Position numbers and translations under genes: made by a program | Shown: positions 16,812 through 25,013 of the stretch, in pieces | How the letters are laid out: every line of letters starts with the position of its first letter | Position numbering within the stretch: position 1 is the first letter of the stretch | The notes under the pieces: generated by a model | Seen by the model: the letters and a program-made list of their open reading frames with translations, nothing else | Databases searched by the model: none | What the model was told of the DNA's origin: nothing | DNA from: Paenibacillus phyllosphaerae | GTDB lineage: Bacteria; Bacillota; Bacilli; Paenibacillales; Paenibacillaceae | Length of the DNA stretch: 64,000 nt | Direction of reading: 5' to 3' | Assembly: GCF_014192105.1 (NCBI RefSeq) | Contig: NZ_JACHXK010000019.1 | Location: 1 to 64,000, forward strand

Positions 16812-19685
16812 GTGTCCTTATTGCACATGGCCATTCTACTGCCATTTCTTTACGCCGCGGCGCTAACCGTTATGAGGAAACCGTCATTACGTTTTCATAC
16901 CGGTTGGATCATACTCCCGATCCCCGTGCTCTTGTTTGTCTATTTTATAAGCTGTATGGCCTCGGTACAGGCCGGGGAGGAGCTCTCGGGGTCGATTCCA
17001 TGGATCCCGTCGCTGAATATACGATTTACCGTATTCCTTGATGGGCTGGGACTTTTATTTTCCCTTCTTATTAGCGGCATCGGTTCGTTAGTCGTCCTGT
17101 ACTCGATCTATTATTTGGATCGGAAGAAGGAAGCGCTGCGCAATTTTTATGTCTACTTGCTGTTATTTATGGGAGCCATGCTCGGTGTCGTTCTGGCAGA
17201 CAATTTGATTATCCTGTACGGATTCTGGGAGATCACCAGCATTTCCTCATTCCTGCTGATCGCGTTCTGGCATAACAGGGAGAAATCCCGTTACGGAGCC
17301 TTGAAATCGATGCTGATCACGGTACTTGGCGGACTTGCGATGTTAGCCGGATTCGTCCTCTTCTATATTATGACAGGGACATTCAGCCTGAGAGAAATCA
17401 TTAACAACGCAGGCTCGGTTAACGATCATACGTTGTTCCTTCCCGCACTCGTTCTCATTTTGCTGGGGGCCTTCACCAAATCGGCGCAGTTTCCATTCCA
17501 CATCTGGCTGCCGGATGCAATGGAAGCACCTACCCCGGTAAGTGCTTATCTCCATTCGGCTACGATGGTCAAGGCAGGCTTATATCTGGTTGCCCGATTC
17601 AGCCCCGTTTTCGCGGGAGAGGCGCTTTGGTTCTGGCTCATTTCCGTCTGCGGAATTGTGACTTTAATATATGGGTCGTTCCAAGCGCTCAAGCAGACGG
17701 ATCTCAAGGCCATTCTGGCATTCTCTACGATTAGTCAACTGGGACTTATCATGAGCCTGCTAGGATTGGGCTCGGCGGCTGCATTTTATACAGATGGCAG
17801 CGATTCGGTGTTCTATGCCAAAGCCACGATGGCGGCCATCTTCCATCTCATCAATCATGCCGTATTTAAGGGAGCCTTGTTCATGGTCGTCGGCATTGTG
17901 GATCACGAGACGGGAACAAGGGACATCCGCAAGCTCGGCGGGCTGCTCTCGATCATGCCGATTACGTTCACGATCGCGGTGATCGGGACGTTCTCGATGG
18001 CGGGTCTCCCGCCGTTCAATGGATTCTTAAGCAAAGAAATGTTCTTCACCGCCGTGCTGGGCATTACCGAACTGGATCGATTCGACAGTCAGACGCTGCT
18101 ACGTCTATTCCCGGTCTTAGCTTGGGTTGCCAGCGTCTTCACGTTCGGATACAGCATGATGGTCGTGTTCCGTACGTTCACGGGTCGCCCGCAATTCGAG
18201 CAGCTGGAGAAAAAGCCCCATGAAGCTCCGATCGGCCTGCTGCTGTCGCCTGTGGTTCTCGCTGCGTTAGCCGTGGTGTTCGGTCTATTCCCTAACCTGT
18301 TGTCCTATACGCTGATCGAGCCTGCGATGGCTGCGATCCATCCCGCGCTGCTGCTGCCCGGCGATCGATTCTATGTGTCGATCCACATGTGGCATGGCTG
18401 GACGCCGGAGCTCTTCATGACGATGGGCGTGGCAGTGGCAGGGATGTTGATCTATAAGCTTCATCCGAGATTAAGCGTGCTTCATGAGCCGCTGTTCCGT
18501 CGAGTCTCGCTAAATCTGACCTATGATGCTGGCATCAAGCTGCTTCATCAAGGCTCGTTACGAATGACCAATCGTTATATGACGGGATCGTTGCGGCATT
18601 ACGTCATCTATATTTTTGTCTTTTTGATTCTCTCGCTGGGGTGGGGACTGTATCACTATGGTGCGATATCCGTCAATATGGACCGATTCGCTCCGGTTTC
18701 GCTTTATGAAATCGTGATCAATCTGGTTCTGATCCTCTCGGTAATCGCCATCCCATTCGTGAATTCAAGGATGAAAGCCATCATCCTGACAGGTGCCGCG
18801 GGATATATGGTGACCTTGTTTTTCGTCATCTTCCGCGCGCCTGATCTGGCCTTGACGCAGATGATCGTGGAGACGGTATCGGTAGCGCTGTTCCTGTTGT
18901 GCTTCTATCACCTGCCGAAACTTGAAAAGGAGCAGACCAAGCCTCGTACAAGGATCGTCAAACTGGCGATCTCGGCCGGGGTAGGTGTCATTATGACACT
19001 GGTTGCGCTAAGCGCGAGCGGCAGCAAGCTGTTCGAATCCATCTCGGATTATTACCTGCGGAACAGCTATGTATTGGCCGGGGGTAAAAACGTCGTCAAT
19101 GTCATCTTGGTCGACTTCCGCGGGTTCGACACCATGCTCGAAATCGTAGTGCTCGGTATTGCTTCGCTTGGCGTGTACGCTCTGATCCGCTTGAATCTGG
19201 CCTCGGATCGGCCGGAAGCTGTACGTAAGCTTGATTTCGCGAACAGGCTTAACAAGGACCGGCTACCGAGCAATGACGTCATTCTGCGGACGGTTTCGAA
19301 GGTTGCCATCTTCATCATTTTGGTCTTTGCGGTGTACTTGTTCTTCACGGGTCATCATCATCCAGGCGGCGGGTTTATCGGTGCGTTAATGACAGCCGCG
19401 GCGCTCATCCTGCTTACGATGGCTTTCGGCATGGCTACCATCCGGGAAGTCATACCATGGGACTTCAAGCGACTTACCGCTGTCGGATTGCTTATTGCCA
19501 TTCTAACGGGAGCCGGCTCTTTCTTATTCGATGCCCCGTTCTTAAGCCATTCGTTCGGTTACTTCAATCTGCCGCTGCTGGGCAAAACAGAGCTGGCGAC
19601 AGCGGTGCTGTTCGACCTTGGCGTATATCTGACGGTAATCGGCATCACGATGACCATCATTCTGACAATAGGGAGGGATAAATAG
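16812..19685 (+). CDS. mrpA: Mrp Na+/H+ antiporter subunits A and B, fused
   Basis: 957-residue membrane subunit related to complex I NuoL. Residues about 1-780 are MrpA: the proton_antipo_M core with LGAFTKSAQFPFHIWLPDAMEAPTPVSAYLHSATMVKAG, then the DUF4040/MbhE part with FRAPDLALTQMIVETVSVALFLL. The last about 150 residues are MrpB (FTGHHHPGGGFIGALMTAAALILLTMAFG). No separate mrpB exists, so one polypeptide replaces the two B. subtilis subunits. The start is GTG; GGAGG lies 12 bases upstream. First gene of mrpACDEFG. Confidence 0.95.
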   Translation: MSLLHMAILLPFLYAAALTVMRKPSLRFHTGWIILPIPVLLFVYFISCMASVQAGEELSGSIPWIPSLNIRFTVFLDGLGLLFSLLISGIGSLVVLYSIYYLDRKKEALRNFYVYLLLFMGAMLGVVLADNLIILYGFWEITSISSFLLIAFWHNREKSRYGALKSMLITVLGGLAMLAGFVLFYIMTGTFSLREIINNAGSVNDHTLFLPALVLILLGAFTKSAQFPFHIWLPDAMEAPTPVSAYLHSATMVKAGLYLVARFSPVFAGEALWFWLISVCGIVTLIYGSFQALKQTDLKAILAFSTISQLGLIMSLLGLGSAAAFYTDGSDSVFYAKATMAAIFHLINHAVFKGALFMVVGIVDHETGTRDIRKLGGLLSIMPITFTIAVIGTFSMAGLPPFNGFLSKEMFFTAVLGITELDRFDSQTLLRLFPVLAWVASVFTFGYSMMVVFRTFTGRPQFEQLEKKPHEAPIGLLLSPVVLAALAVVFGLFPNLLSYTLIEPAMAAIHPALLLPGDRFYVSIHMWHGWTPELFMTMGVAVAGMLIYKLHPRLSVLHEPLFRRVSLNLTYDAGIKLLHQGSLRMTNRYMTGSLRHYVIYIFVFLILSLGWGLYHYGAISVNMDRFAPVSLYEIVINLVLILSVIAIPFVNSRMKAIILTGAAGYMVTLFFVIFRAPDLALTQMIVETVSVALFLLCFYHLPKLEKEQTKPRTRIVKLAISAGVGVIMTLVALSASGSKLFESISDYYLRNSYVLAGGKNVVNVILVDFRGFDTMLEIVVLGIASLGVYALIRLNLASDRPEAVRKLDFANRLNKDRLPSNDVILRTVSKVAIFIILVFAVYLFFTGHHHPGGGFIGALMTAAALILLTMAFGMATIREVIPWDFKRLTAVGLLIAILTGAGSFLFDAPFLSHSFGYFNLPLLGKTELATAVLFDLGVYLTVIGITMTIILTIGRDK

Positions 19686-19687
19686 CC

Positions 19688-20026
19688 ATGGAGCTGTATA
19701 TGTCGATGTCCGTCGGGGTGCTGTTCATGGTCGGCGTCTACCTGATTCTGTCGAAGAGTCTGCTGCGAATCATATTAGGCACCTCGCTGCTGACGCATGG
19801 CGTTCATCTGCTTCTGCTGACGATGTCTCGCCTGAAGACGGGAGCGGCGCCTTTACTGGGAGAAGGAGCGAATTCGTATGTCGATCCGCTGCCTCAAGCG
19901 CTGATTCTAACCTCGATTGTCATTAGCTTCGGCGTGACCTCGCTGTTTTTTGTCCTGGCCTACCAAGCTTACAGGAAGTTAGGGACGGATAATATGGACT
20001 TGTTAAGGGGGAAAGAAGATGAATAA
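19688..20026 (+). CDS. mrpC: Mrp antiporter subunit C
   Basis: 112-residue NuoK-like subunit with three helices (SVGVLFMVGVYLILSKSLLRIILGTSLLTHGVHLLLL, then DPLPQALILTSIVISFGVTSLFFVLAYQAYR). The ATG is 2 bases after the mrpA stop, and the 3' end overlaps mrpD by 8 bases. Confidence 0.95.
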   Translation: MELYMSMSVGVLFMVGVYLILSKSLLRIILGTSLLTHGVHLLLLTMSRLKTGAAPLLGEGANSYVDPLPQALILTSIVISFGVTSLFFVLAYQAYRKLGTDNMDLLRGKEDE

Positions 20027-21497
20027 CCTGCTGGTGCTTCCGTTGCTCCTTCCCTTGTGCACGGCGGTTATCCTGCTGTTCCTGAAGCAATACCTTGTTA
20101 TCCAGCGCTGGGTCAGTACGGTTAGCGTTCTGATGAATATAGCGATTGCCGGCATCATCGTGATGCAAGTTCGATCCGCGGGCATTCATGTGCTGCATAT
20201 AGGCGGTTGGATGCCGCCCTATGGCATTGTATTTGTAGCGGATATGCTCAGCGCTTTACTCGTGCTCACAACCTCGGTCGTAAGTGCTTTTTGCTTGTTC
20301 TTCGCGTTCGGCACAATCGGCGTGGAGCGGGAACGGTACTATTTCTATCCGTTATTTCAATTTTTGCTGGTCGGGATCTATGGCTCGTTCCTGACAGGTG
20401 ATCTGTTCAACCTGTTCGTCTGCTTCGAGGTTATGCTGATCTCCTCCTACGCCTTGATTGTGCTCGGGGGTACCAGACGGCAGCTGCGCGAAACCTTGAA
20501 ATATATGCTGATTAACATATTGTCCTCATCGTTGTTCGTAGCGGCGGTGGCGTATCTGTATGGCGTTGTCGGAACGCTGAACATGGCGGATCTCTCGCTC
20601 AAGGTTGCGGAAGCAGGTCAATCCGGCGTCCTGAATGTGATCGCGCTGCTGTTCATGATCGTCTTCGCATTAAAAGCGGGCCTGTTCCTTTTCTTCTGGC
20701 TGCCGGGTTCGTATAGCGCGCCGCCTTCGGCCGTAGCGGCACTATTCGCCGCGCTGCTGACGAAGGTAGGGATCTATGCGCTCATTCGGACCTTCACGCT
20801 GATCTTCCACTCCAATCCGGAAGTGACGCATAGCTGGCTGATGGGGATGGCCATCGCAACGATGATATTAGGTGCAATAGGCACTGTTGCGTACCATGAC
20901 ATTCGGCAAATTATCAACTATAACGTAGTTGTGAGCGTAGGACTTATTATTATGGGTCTGGCGGTCTCCTCCGAAGAAGGTCTAGAGGGCGCGGTGTTCT
21001 ACCTCATGCACGACATGCTGGCCAAAGCGCTGCTGTTCCTATTGGGCGGACTGATCATTCAGGTCGCGGGAACAGCCGATTTGCGCCAAATGGGGGGCAT
21101 GATCAGACGCTACCCGCTGATGGGCGCGATGGTATTCATTACGGCACTAGCTATAGCGGGAATCCCACCGTTCAGCGGCTTCGCAGGCAAGCTGCTGCTC
21201 ATCCAGGCCGGACTAAGAGAGGGCTATTTTGGACTGACGGCCGTTGCGCTTGGTTCGAGTCTGATTGTGTTGTATTCCTTAATTCGTATATTCATGCAAG
21301 CTTTTTGGGGAGAAGAAAAGCCGCTTCAGGAGCAGTCGCCGATGCTGAATCGCAAGCTGATCATGCCGTCCGTCGGATTAAGCCTATTGGTAATCGGAAT
21401 GGGGCTTGGATCAGAGGCAGTGTATAATCTTGTCGCTGATGCCGGCAGCACCTTGATTCTTCCGATGCAATACGTGGACGCCGTGCTAAAGGAGTAG
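20019..21497 (+). CDS. mrpD: Mrp antiporter subunit D
   Basis: 492-residue NuoM/N-like subunit, about 14 helices. It shows LTGDLFNLFVCFEVMLISSYALI, FALKAGLFLFFWLPGSYSAPPSAVAALFAALLTKVGIYALIR and AGIPPFSGFAGKLLLI, all conserved in MrpD. It works with MrpA as the antiport-active module. AGGGGG lies before the ATG. Confidence 0.95.
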   Translation: MNNLLVLPLLLPLCTAVILLFLKQYLVIQRWVSTVSVLMNIAIAGIIVMQVRSAGIHVLHIGGWMPPYGIVFVADMLSALLVLTTSVVSAFCLFFAFGTIGVERERYYFYPLFQFLLVGIYGSFLTGDLFNLFVCFEVMLISSYALIVLGGTRRQLRETLKYMLINILSSSLFVAAVAYLYGVVGTLNMADLSLKVAEAGQSGVLNVIALLFMIVFALKAGLFLFFWLPGSYSAPPSAVAALFAALLTKVGIYALIRTFTLIFHSNPEVTHSWLMGMAIATMILGAIGTVAYHDIRQIINYNVVVSVGLIIMGLAVSSEEGLEGAVFYLMHDMLAKALLFLLGGLIIQVAGTADLRQMGGMIRRYPLMGAMVFITALAIAGIPPFSGFAGKLLLIQAGLREGYFGLTAVALGSSLIVLYSLIRIFMQAFWGEEKPLQEQSPMLNRKLIMPSVGLSLLVIGMGLGSEAVYNLVADAGSTLILPMQYVDAVLKE

Positions 21498-21502
21498 ATG
21501 AG

Positions 21503-21982
21503 ATGGCCCTGCAGATTTTATTGAATTTCATTCTTGCGTTCGTTTGGATGTTCCTGAATAATGAATGGTCCGTTGTACAGTTTATCGTCGGGTTTCTGGT
21601 GGGGCTCATATGTTTGATGCTGCTTCGCCGCTTTTGGACGTATGAGTTTTATTTGTACCGCGTATGGGCTTTAATGAAGCTATTCCTGTTGTTCAACAAA
21701 GAACTGCTGCATTCCAGCCTGGTCGTGCTCAAGCAAATTCTGCAGCCAAAGCTGGCTATACAACCCGGTATCTTCGCGTATGAGACAGAGCTGAAGTCGG
21801 ATTGGGAAATCACGCTTCTTGCCTGCCTGATCTGTCTGACTCCCGGTACGCTCACATTGGATGTGTCCGATGATAACCGGACGTTATATATTCATGCCAT
21901 GGATATCCAGGATGCCGACTTGTTGTCGAGGCAGATCAAGTGCACATTCGAGAAAGCGATTATGGAGGTGACCAGAACATGA
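21503..21982 (+). CDS. mrpE: Mrp antiporter subunit E
   Basis: 159-residue subunit with an N-terminal hydrophobic half (LQILLNFILAFVWMFLNNEWSVVQFIVGFLVGLI) and a conserved soluble part (LLACLICLTPGTLTLDVSDDNRTLYIHAMD). It starts 5 bases after mrpD and overlaps mrpF by 4 bases. Confidence 0.95.
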   Translation: MALQILLNFILAFVWMFLNNEWSVVQFIVGFLVGLICLMLLRRFWTYEFYLYRVWALMKLFLLFNKELLHSSLVVLKQILQPKLAIQPGIFAYETELKSDWEITLLACLICLTPGTLTLDVSDDNRTLYIHAMDIQDADLLSRQIKCTFEKAIMEVTRT

Positions 21983-22245
21983 TGGATACGTGGTTGATCT
22001 TATCCTTGGCCGTATTGTCACTCTCGATATTGGGCTGTATGTATAGACTGCTGAAGGGACCTTCAATTTCCGATCGGATTGCGGCATTAGACACGATCGG
22101 CATTGTTCTGCTTGCTATGATTACCATCGTATGCGCATGGCTTCGAACAACGACTTATATGGATATCGTCCTGCTCATCGGCATCCTGACGTTCATAGGG
22201 ACAATTGCTTTTGCACGTTATCTCGAGAGAGGCGAGGTGCTCTAA
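21979..22245 (+). CDS. mrpF: Mrp antiporter subunit F
   Basis: 88 residues, three helices, with the family core RLLKGPSISDRIAALDTIG. The ATG at 21979 overlaps the mrpE stop (ATGA) and is preceded by GGAGGTG. A longer upstream frame lies inside mrpE. Confidence 0.94.
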   Translation: MMDTWLILSLAVLSLSILGCMYRLLKGPSISDRIAALDTIGIVLLAMITIVCAWLRTTTYMDIVLLIGILTFIGTIAFARYLERGEVL

Positions 22246-22246
22246 T

Positions 22247-22615
22247 ATGGAGACAATTCAAGCTTTCGGAGAACATGCGTTAGGACTGTTCATCTTGATC
22301 GGGGCAATCATCTGTGCGATCAGCACCTTCGGACTTATTCGGCTTCCTGATGTGTATTTAAGGTCGCATGCCGCGACCAAGAGTGCGACTCTTGGCGTCC
22401 TCATCATCTTGAGCGGATCATTCTTCTATTTCATGTTCTATCTGGATCATATCAGCGCGAAAATCCTGCTCGGTATCGTGTTCGTGTTCCTGACCTCGCC
22501 TGTTGCAGGACACTTGAATGGGCGGGCGGCCTATCGAACCGGCGTCCCGTTATGGAAAGAGAGCGTGCAGGATGAACTGAAGCAAGTACGAGAGCATATC
22601 AGAGAGGATGCTTAG
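22247..22615 (+). CDS. mrpG: Mrp antiporter subunit G
   Basis: 122 residues, three helices, with the MrpG core FGLIRLPDVYLRSHAATKSATLGVLIIL and a charged C-terminus. The ATG is 1 base after the mrpF stop. It completes the A/B-C-D-E-F-G complex. Confidence 0.94.
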   Translation: METIQAFGEHALGLFILIGAIICAISTFGLIRLPDVYLRSHAATKSATLGVLIILSGSFFYFMFYLDHISAKILLGIVFVFLTSPVAGHLNGRAAYRTGVPLWKESVQDELKQVREHIREDA

Positions 22616-22627
22616 TAGGAGGTCGTG

Positions 22628-22942
22628 ATGACTGTATTGATTGCTCAACATCCTTATTACAAGATTGAACGAAACCTGTCTTCGGAGGGACCTTCGACCA
22701 TCCTGCATAACCGTGTCCTATCCTTGTACACCGCCAAAATTGTAACGTTCGCTCGAGAGTTTCCTTTAAGCGAGGTCTATGACATGTCCTACAGAAGAAT
22801 GGGGGTGGAGGAGGGCCTTCTGTATTTGCATACGAATAGAGGCGTCTACTCCTACCAGGTCCATTCTGATCCCACAGCATTTATTGATACCTATAAAATG
22901 GTTGTCAAAAGAAATGTTGATGGAGATCACGGGAAACCTTAA
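22628..22942 (+). CDS. Hypothetical protein, possible bacterial PH-like domain
   Basis: 104 residues, soluble, beta-rich (IERNLSSEGPSTILHNRVLSLYTAKIVTFAREFPLSEVYDMSYRR, then GLLYLHTNRGVYSYQVHSDPTAFIDTYKMV). The pattern of alternating strands and a final helix recalls a PH-like fold, but I do not recognise the family. AGGAGG sits 5 bases before the ATG, and the gene is 12 bases after mrpG, so it is probably the last mrp-operon gene. Confidence 0.6.
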   Translation: MTVLIAQHPYYKIERNLSSEGPSTILHNRVLSLYTAKIVTFAREFPLSEVYDMSYRRMGVEEGLLYLHTNRGVYSYQVHSDPTAFIDTYKMVVKRNVDGDHGKP

Positions 22943-22989
22943 TCGTATGCATCGATTCCTCTACATTAGGGTATATAGACTTGTACCAT

Positions 22990-23115
22990 AACAAGGAGGC
23001 TTGCCTCCTCTGTGCTAAAGTATGCGAAGCTTGCGGCAACGCGTGTGAGCAGCATGAGCATGAACATTGCCAACGATGTGCCGACGCTTGCTTTGCGTGC
23101 GCCGGAGCTTGCTGA
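22990..23115 (+). pseudogene. 3' fragment of a four-helix copper-binding protein (Csp/DUF326)
   Basis: The frame ending in TGA at 23115 reads ACLLCAKVCEACGNACEQHE and then HEHCQRCADACFACAGAC, the C-terminal third of a Csp-type copper-storage protein with its Cys spacing. No start codon, ribosome-binding site or N-terminal helices precede it, so only a remnant survives. Confidence 0.65.
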
Positions 23116-23146
23116 GAGATGGCTGCTTAAAATACGAATTTCCCCA

Positions 23147-23254
23147 TTTACAAAATCAGGGATTTGAGTTATGATATTGTCATAGTAAGCACAACGGAAT
23201 ACATGTTTTACCCGGAGGAGCCTGTCACCAAGGGCTCTTTTTGTCTTTTTTCAG
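23147..23254 (+). promoter_or_regulatory. Promoter and conserved hairpin-terminator, copy D
   Basis: TTTACA (23147) and TATGAT (23172) are 19 bp apart, a little long. About 38 bases later, GGAGGAGCCTGTCACCAAGG runs into GCTC and TTTTTGTCTTTTTT (23216-23254), with a shorter stem (GAGCC/GGCTC). Copy E follows within 35 bases, making a tandem arrangement ahead of the hydrolase-flotillin operon. Confidence 0.65.
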
Positions 23255-23288
23255 AGTCCATATTGAATAGCTGAATATTGCTGTTCCT

Positions 23289-23353
23289 GGAGGAGCCTGT
23301 CACCAAGGGATTGCTGTGTCTATACACAGCGCCGTTGGTGGCGGGTTCTTTTT
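23289..23353 (+). promoter_or_regulatory. Conserved hairpin-terminator, expanded copy E
   Basis: It opens with the same GGAGGAGCCTGTCACCAAGG as copy D. The 14-base 5' arm (GAGCCTGTCACCAA) here pairs with TTGGTGGCGGGTTC, and a second perfect hairpin (GCTGTG/CACAGC) sits in its loop. TTTTTG follows. It is placed 29 bases before the hydrolase start. Confidence 0.7.
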
Positions 23354-23381
23354 GTTTTCAATTCGTCGAAGGGGGATTGTG

Positions 23382-24269
23382 ATGGAAACGATCTATCGAA
23401 GCCAACAAGGGAAAGAAGCATTACTGAGCAGTTACGAAAGCTATTTAACGGAGCTTGCCGTACCTTTCGAAAGAACCTATGTAAAGACGCGCTACGGCGC
23501 AACGCACGTGCTCGAATCGGGTCCTCCGAACGCGCAGCCTCTTGTCATTCTGCAAGGCGGCAATTGCCTCAACCCGATGACGCTATCCTGGTTCCGGCCA
23601 TTGCTTCAGGAATATCGCATTATTGCACCGGACACGATCGGGCACCCAGGACGAAGCAGTGAGCGAAGGATCTCTGCGCAGGATAACAGTTTTGCCTATT
23701 GGCTGGCGGATATTTTGACGCATTACGGACTGAAACGATCTGCTTTCATTGGTCCTTCCTATGGAGGCGGACTCATACTGCGACTAGCGGCATGCATGCC
23801 GGAGAGGATCGCCTGCGCGATCCTCGTTAATCCTGCCGGTATGATCGCCGGTCCCACAGGCCGGATGATCCGCGACGTTCTGGTCCCTCTGCTTGGTTAC
23901 CGGCTGTTCCGCTCCTCCGCTTCGTTGAATCGAATTGCAGATGCCATGGCAATAGGCGCTATAGACGATGAGGAGAGTCGCGTGTTAGGTGAGATTTTGC
24001 AATATGTAAAGCTTGAACGCAACATGCCTAAGCTCGTTGACACGGAGGAGTTATTCTACTATCGTGCTCCTACATTAGTGTTAGCGAGTAGCCGAGATCT
24101 CTTCTTCCCGGGCGAGGAGGTTGCGAAGCGAGCCAAGGAAGTCATTCCCAATCTTGCCGGATCGATCGTGTACGAAGGCGGACATTTTCCTCCACCGCAA
24201 GTCAAGAGGCGGATGAATGACGATATTCAACGATTTCTAGCCATGTTTTATCATGAAACTTACTCGTAG
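23382..24269 (+). CDS. Alpha/beta hydrolase
   Basis: About 295 residues with the alpha/beta-hydrolase layout: oxyanion region LVILQGGNCLNPMTLSWF, the strand IIAPDTIGHPGRSS, nucleophile elbow GPSYGGG (Ser about residue 121), acid region APTLVLASSRDLFFPGE and the final His in EGGHFPPPQ. The substrate is unknown. The ATG at 23382 has GAAGGGGG upstream; the longer frame runs into the leader hairpin. It is the first gene of a run leading to flotillin. Confidence 0.88.
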   Translation: METIYRSQQGKEALLSSYESYLTELAVPFERTYVKTRYGATHVLESGPPNAQPLVILQGGNCLNPMTLSWFRPLLQEYRIIAPDTIGHPGRSSERRISAQDNSFAYWLADILTHYGLKRSAFIGPSYGGGLILRLAACMPERIACAILVNPAGMIAGPTGRMIRDVLVPLLGYRLFRSSASLNRIADAMAIGAIDDEESRVLGEILQYVKLERNMPKLVDTEELFYYRAPTLVLASSRDLFFPGEEVAKRAKEVIPNLAGSIVYEGGHFPPPQVKRRMNDDIQRFLAMFYHETYS

Positions 24270-24279
24270 GAGGTGTGGG

Positions 24280-24387
24280 ATGGAAGCATTAGAGACGCTA
24301 TTCATCGAAGCATGCAATTGGATGAATCCGTTCCTCGTCACAGGGCTGATTTCACTGCCATTCGTCATCGAAGCCATCCTTATCTAG
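24280..24387 (+). CDS. 35-residue hydrophobic micro-protein
   Basis: Starts at ATG 24280, 9 bases after the hydrolase stop region and right behind TAGGAGGTG. The product, MEALETLFIEACNWMNPFLV plus a hydrophobic remainder ending FVIEAILI, could span the membrane once. The ideal ribosome-binding site and operon position argue that it is real; no family is recognised. Confidence 0.55.
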   Translation: MEALETLFIEACNWMNPFLVTGLISLPFVIEAILI

Positions 24388-24433
24388 TGCTGTATTTCGG
24401 AAGGACGATCTATAAAAAGTGGAGGTTTGCACA

Positions 24434-24967
24434 ATGGAGACGTTATTCCTGTCTTGCCTGTTCGGTGGTGTGTTGTTCGCACTTGTCAGTGTAGTGCTCG
24501 GGGATTGGTTAAGCGTGGCGCTCGACGGCGCATTGGATTTTCTGTCGGTGGATGGCATTCGGATGTGGCAGCCGATGACGGTGGCGGGATGGATCACGAC
24601 TTTTGGCGGAGCGGGACTTTTATTGAAGGAATATACCGGGCTCGGTACAGCCATCGTGATGGTGCTGGCGTGCATAGTCGCGCAATTGCTTACGCTTGCC
24701 TTCTACTTCCTATATATCCGTCCCATGGAACGAAGCGAGAACTCGGTCGGCTACTCCGTAATGGAGCTAGTCGGAGTCATCGCCGAAGTGCTCACGCCTG
24801 TACCTGCCCAAGGCTACGGCGAGGTGACGCTTCGAGTGGGGGCGAGTTACACCCATCATATCGCATCAAGCTACGAAGGAGTCGGTATTGCTGCCGGCGC
24901 CAAGGTAGTCGTGGTGGAAGTTGAAGAGAAGGAGGGGGTACTCCAGGTAGCAAGTATTGAGCTTTAA
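24434..24967 (+). CDS. NfeD-family membrane protein (YuaF-like)
   Basis: 177 residues: membrane helices at about 5-25, 52-68 and 73-95, then an OB-fold-like domain (YSVMELVGVIAEVLTPVPAQGYGEVTLR, then GAKVVVVEVEEKEGVLQVASIEL). Such proteins are encoded next to flotillins and act with them in ordered membrane domains; YuaF-FloT of B. subtilis is the model. AGTGGAGG precedes the ATG. Confidence 0.85.
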   Translation: METLFLSCLFGGVLFALVSVVLGDWLSVALDGALDFLSVDGIRMWQPMTVAGWITTFGGAGLLLKEYTGLGTAIVMVLACIVAQLLTLAFYFLYIRPMERSENSVGYSVMELVGVIAEVLTPVPAQGYGEVTLRVGASYTHHIASSYEGVGIAAGAKVVVVEVEEKEGVLQVASIEL

Positions 24968-25013
24968 GTCGAAGTGAAACCACACATTTTAAAAACGAGA
25001 GGAGTTTTTCGCA

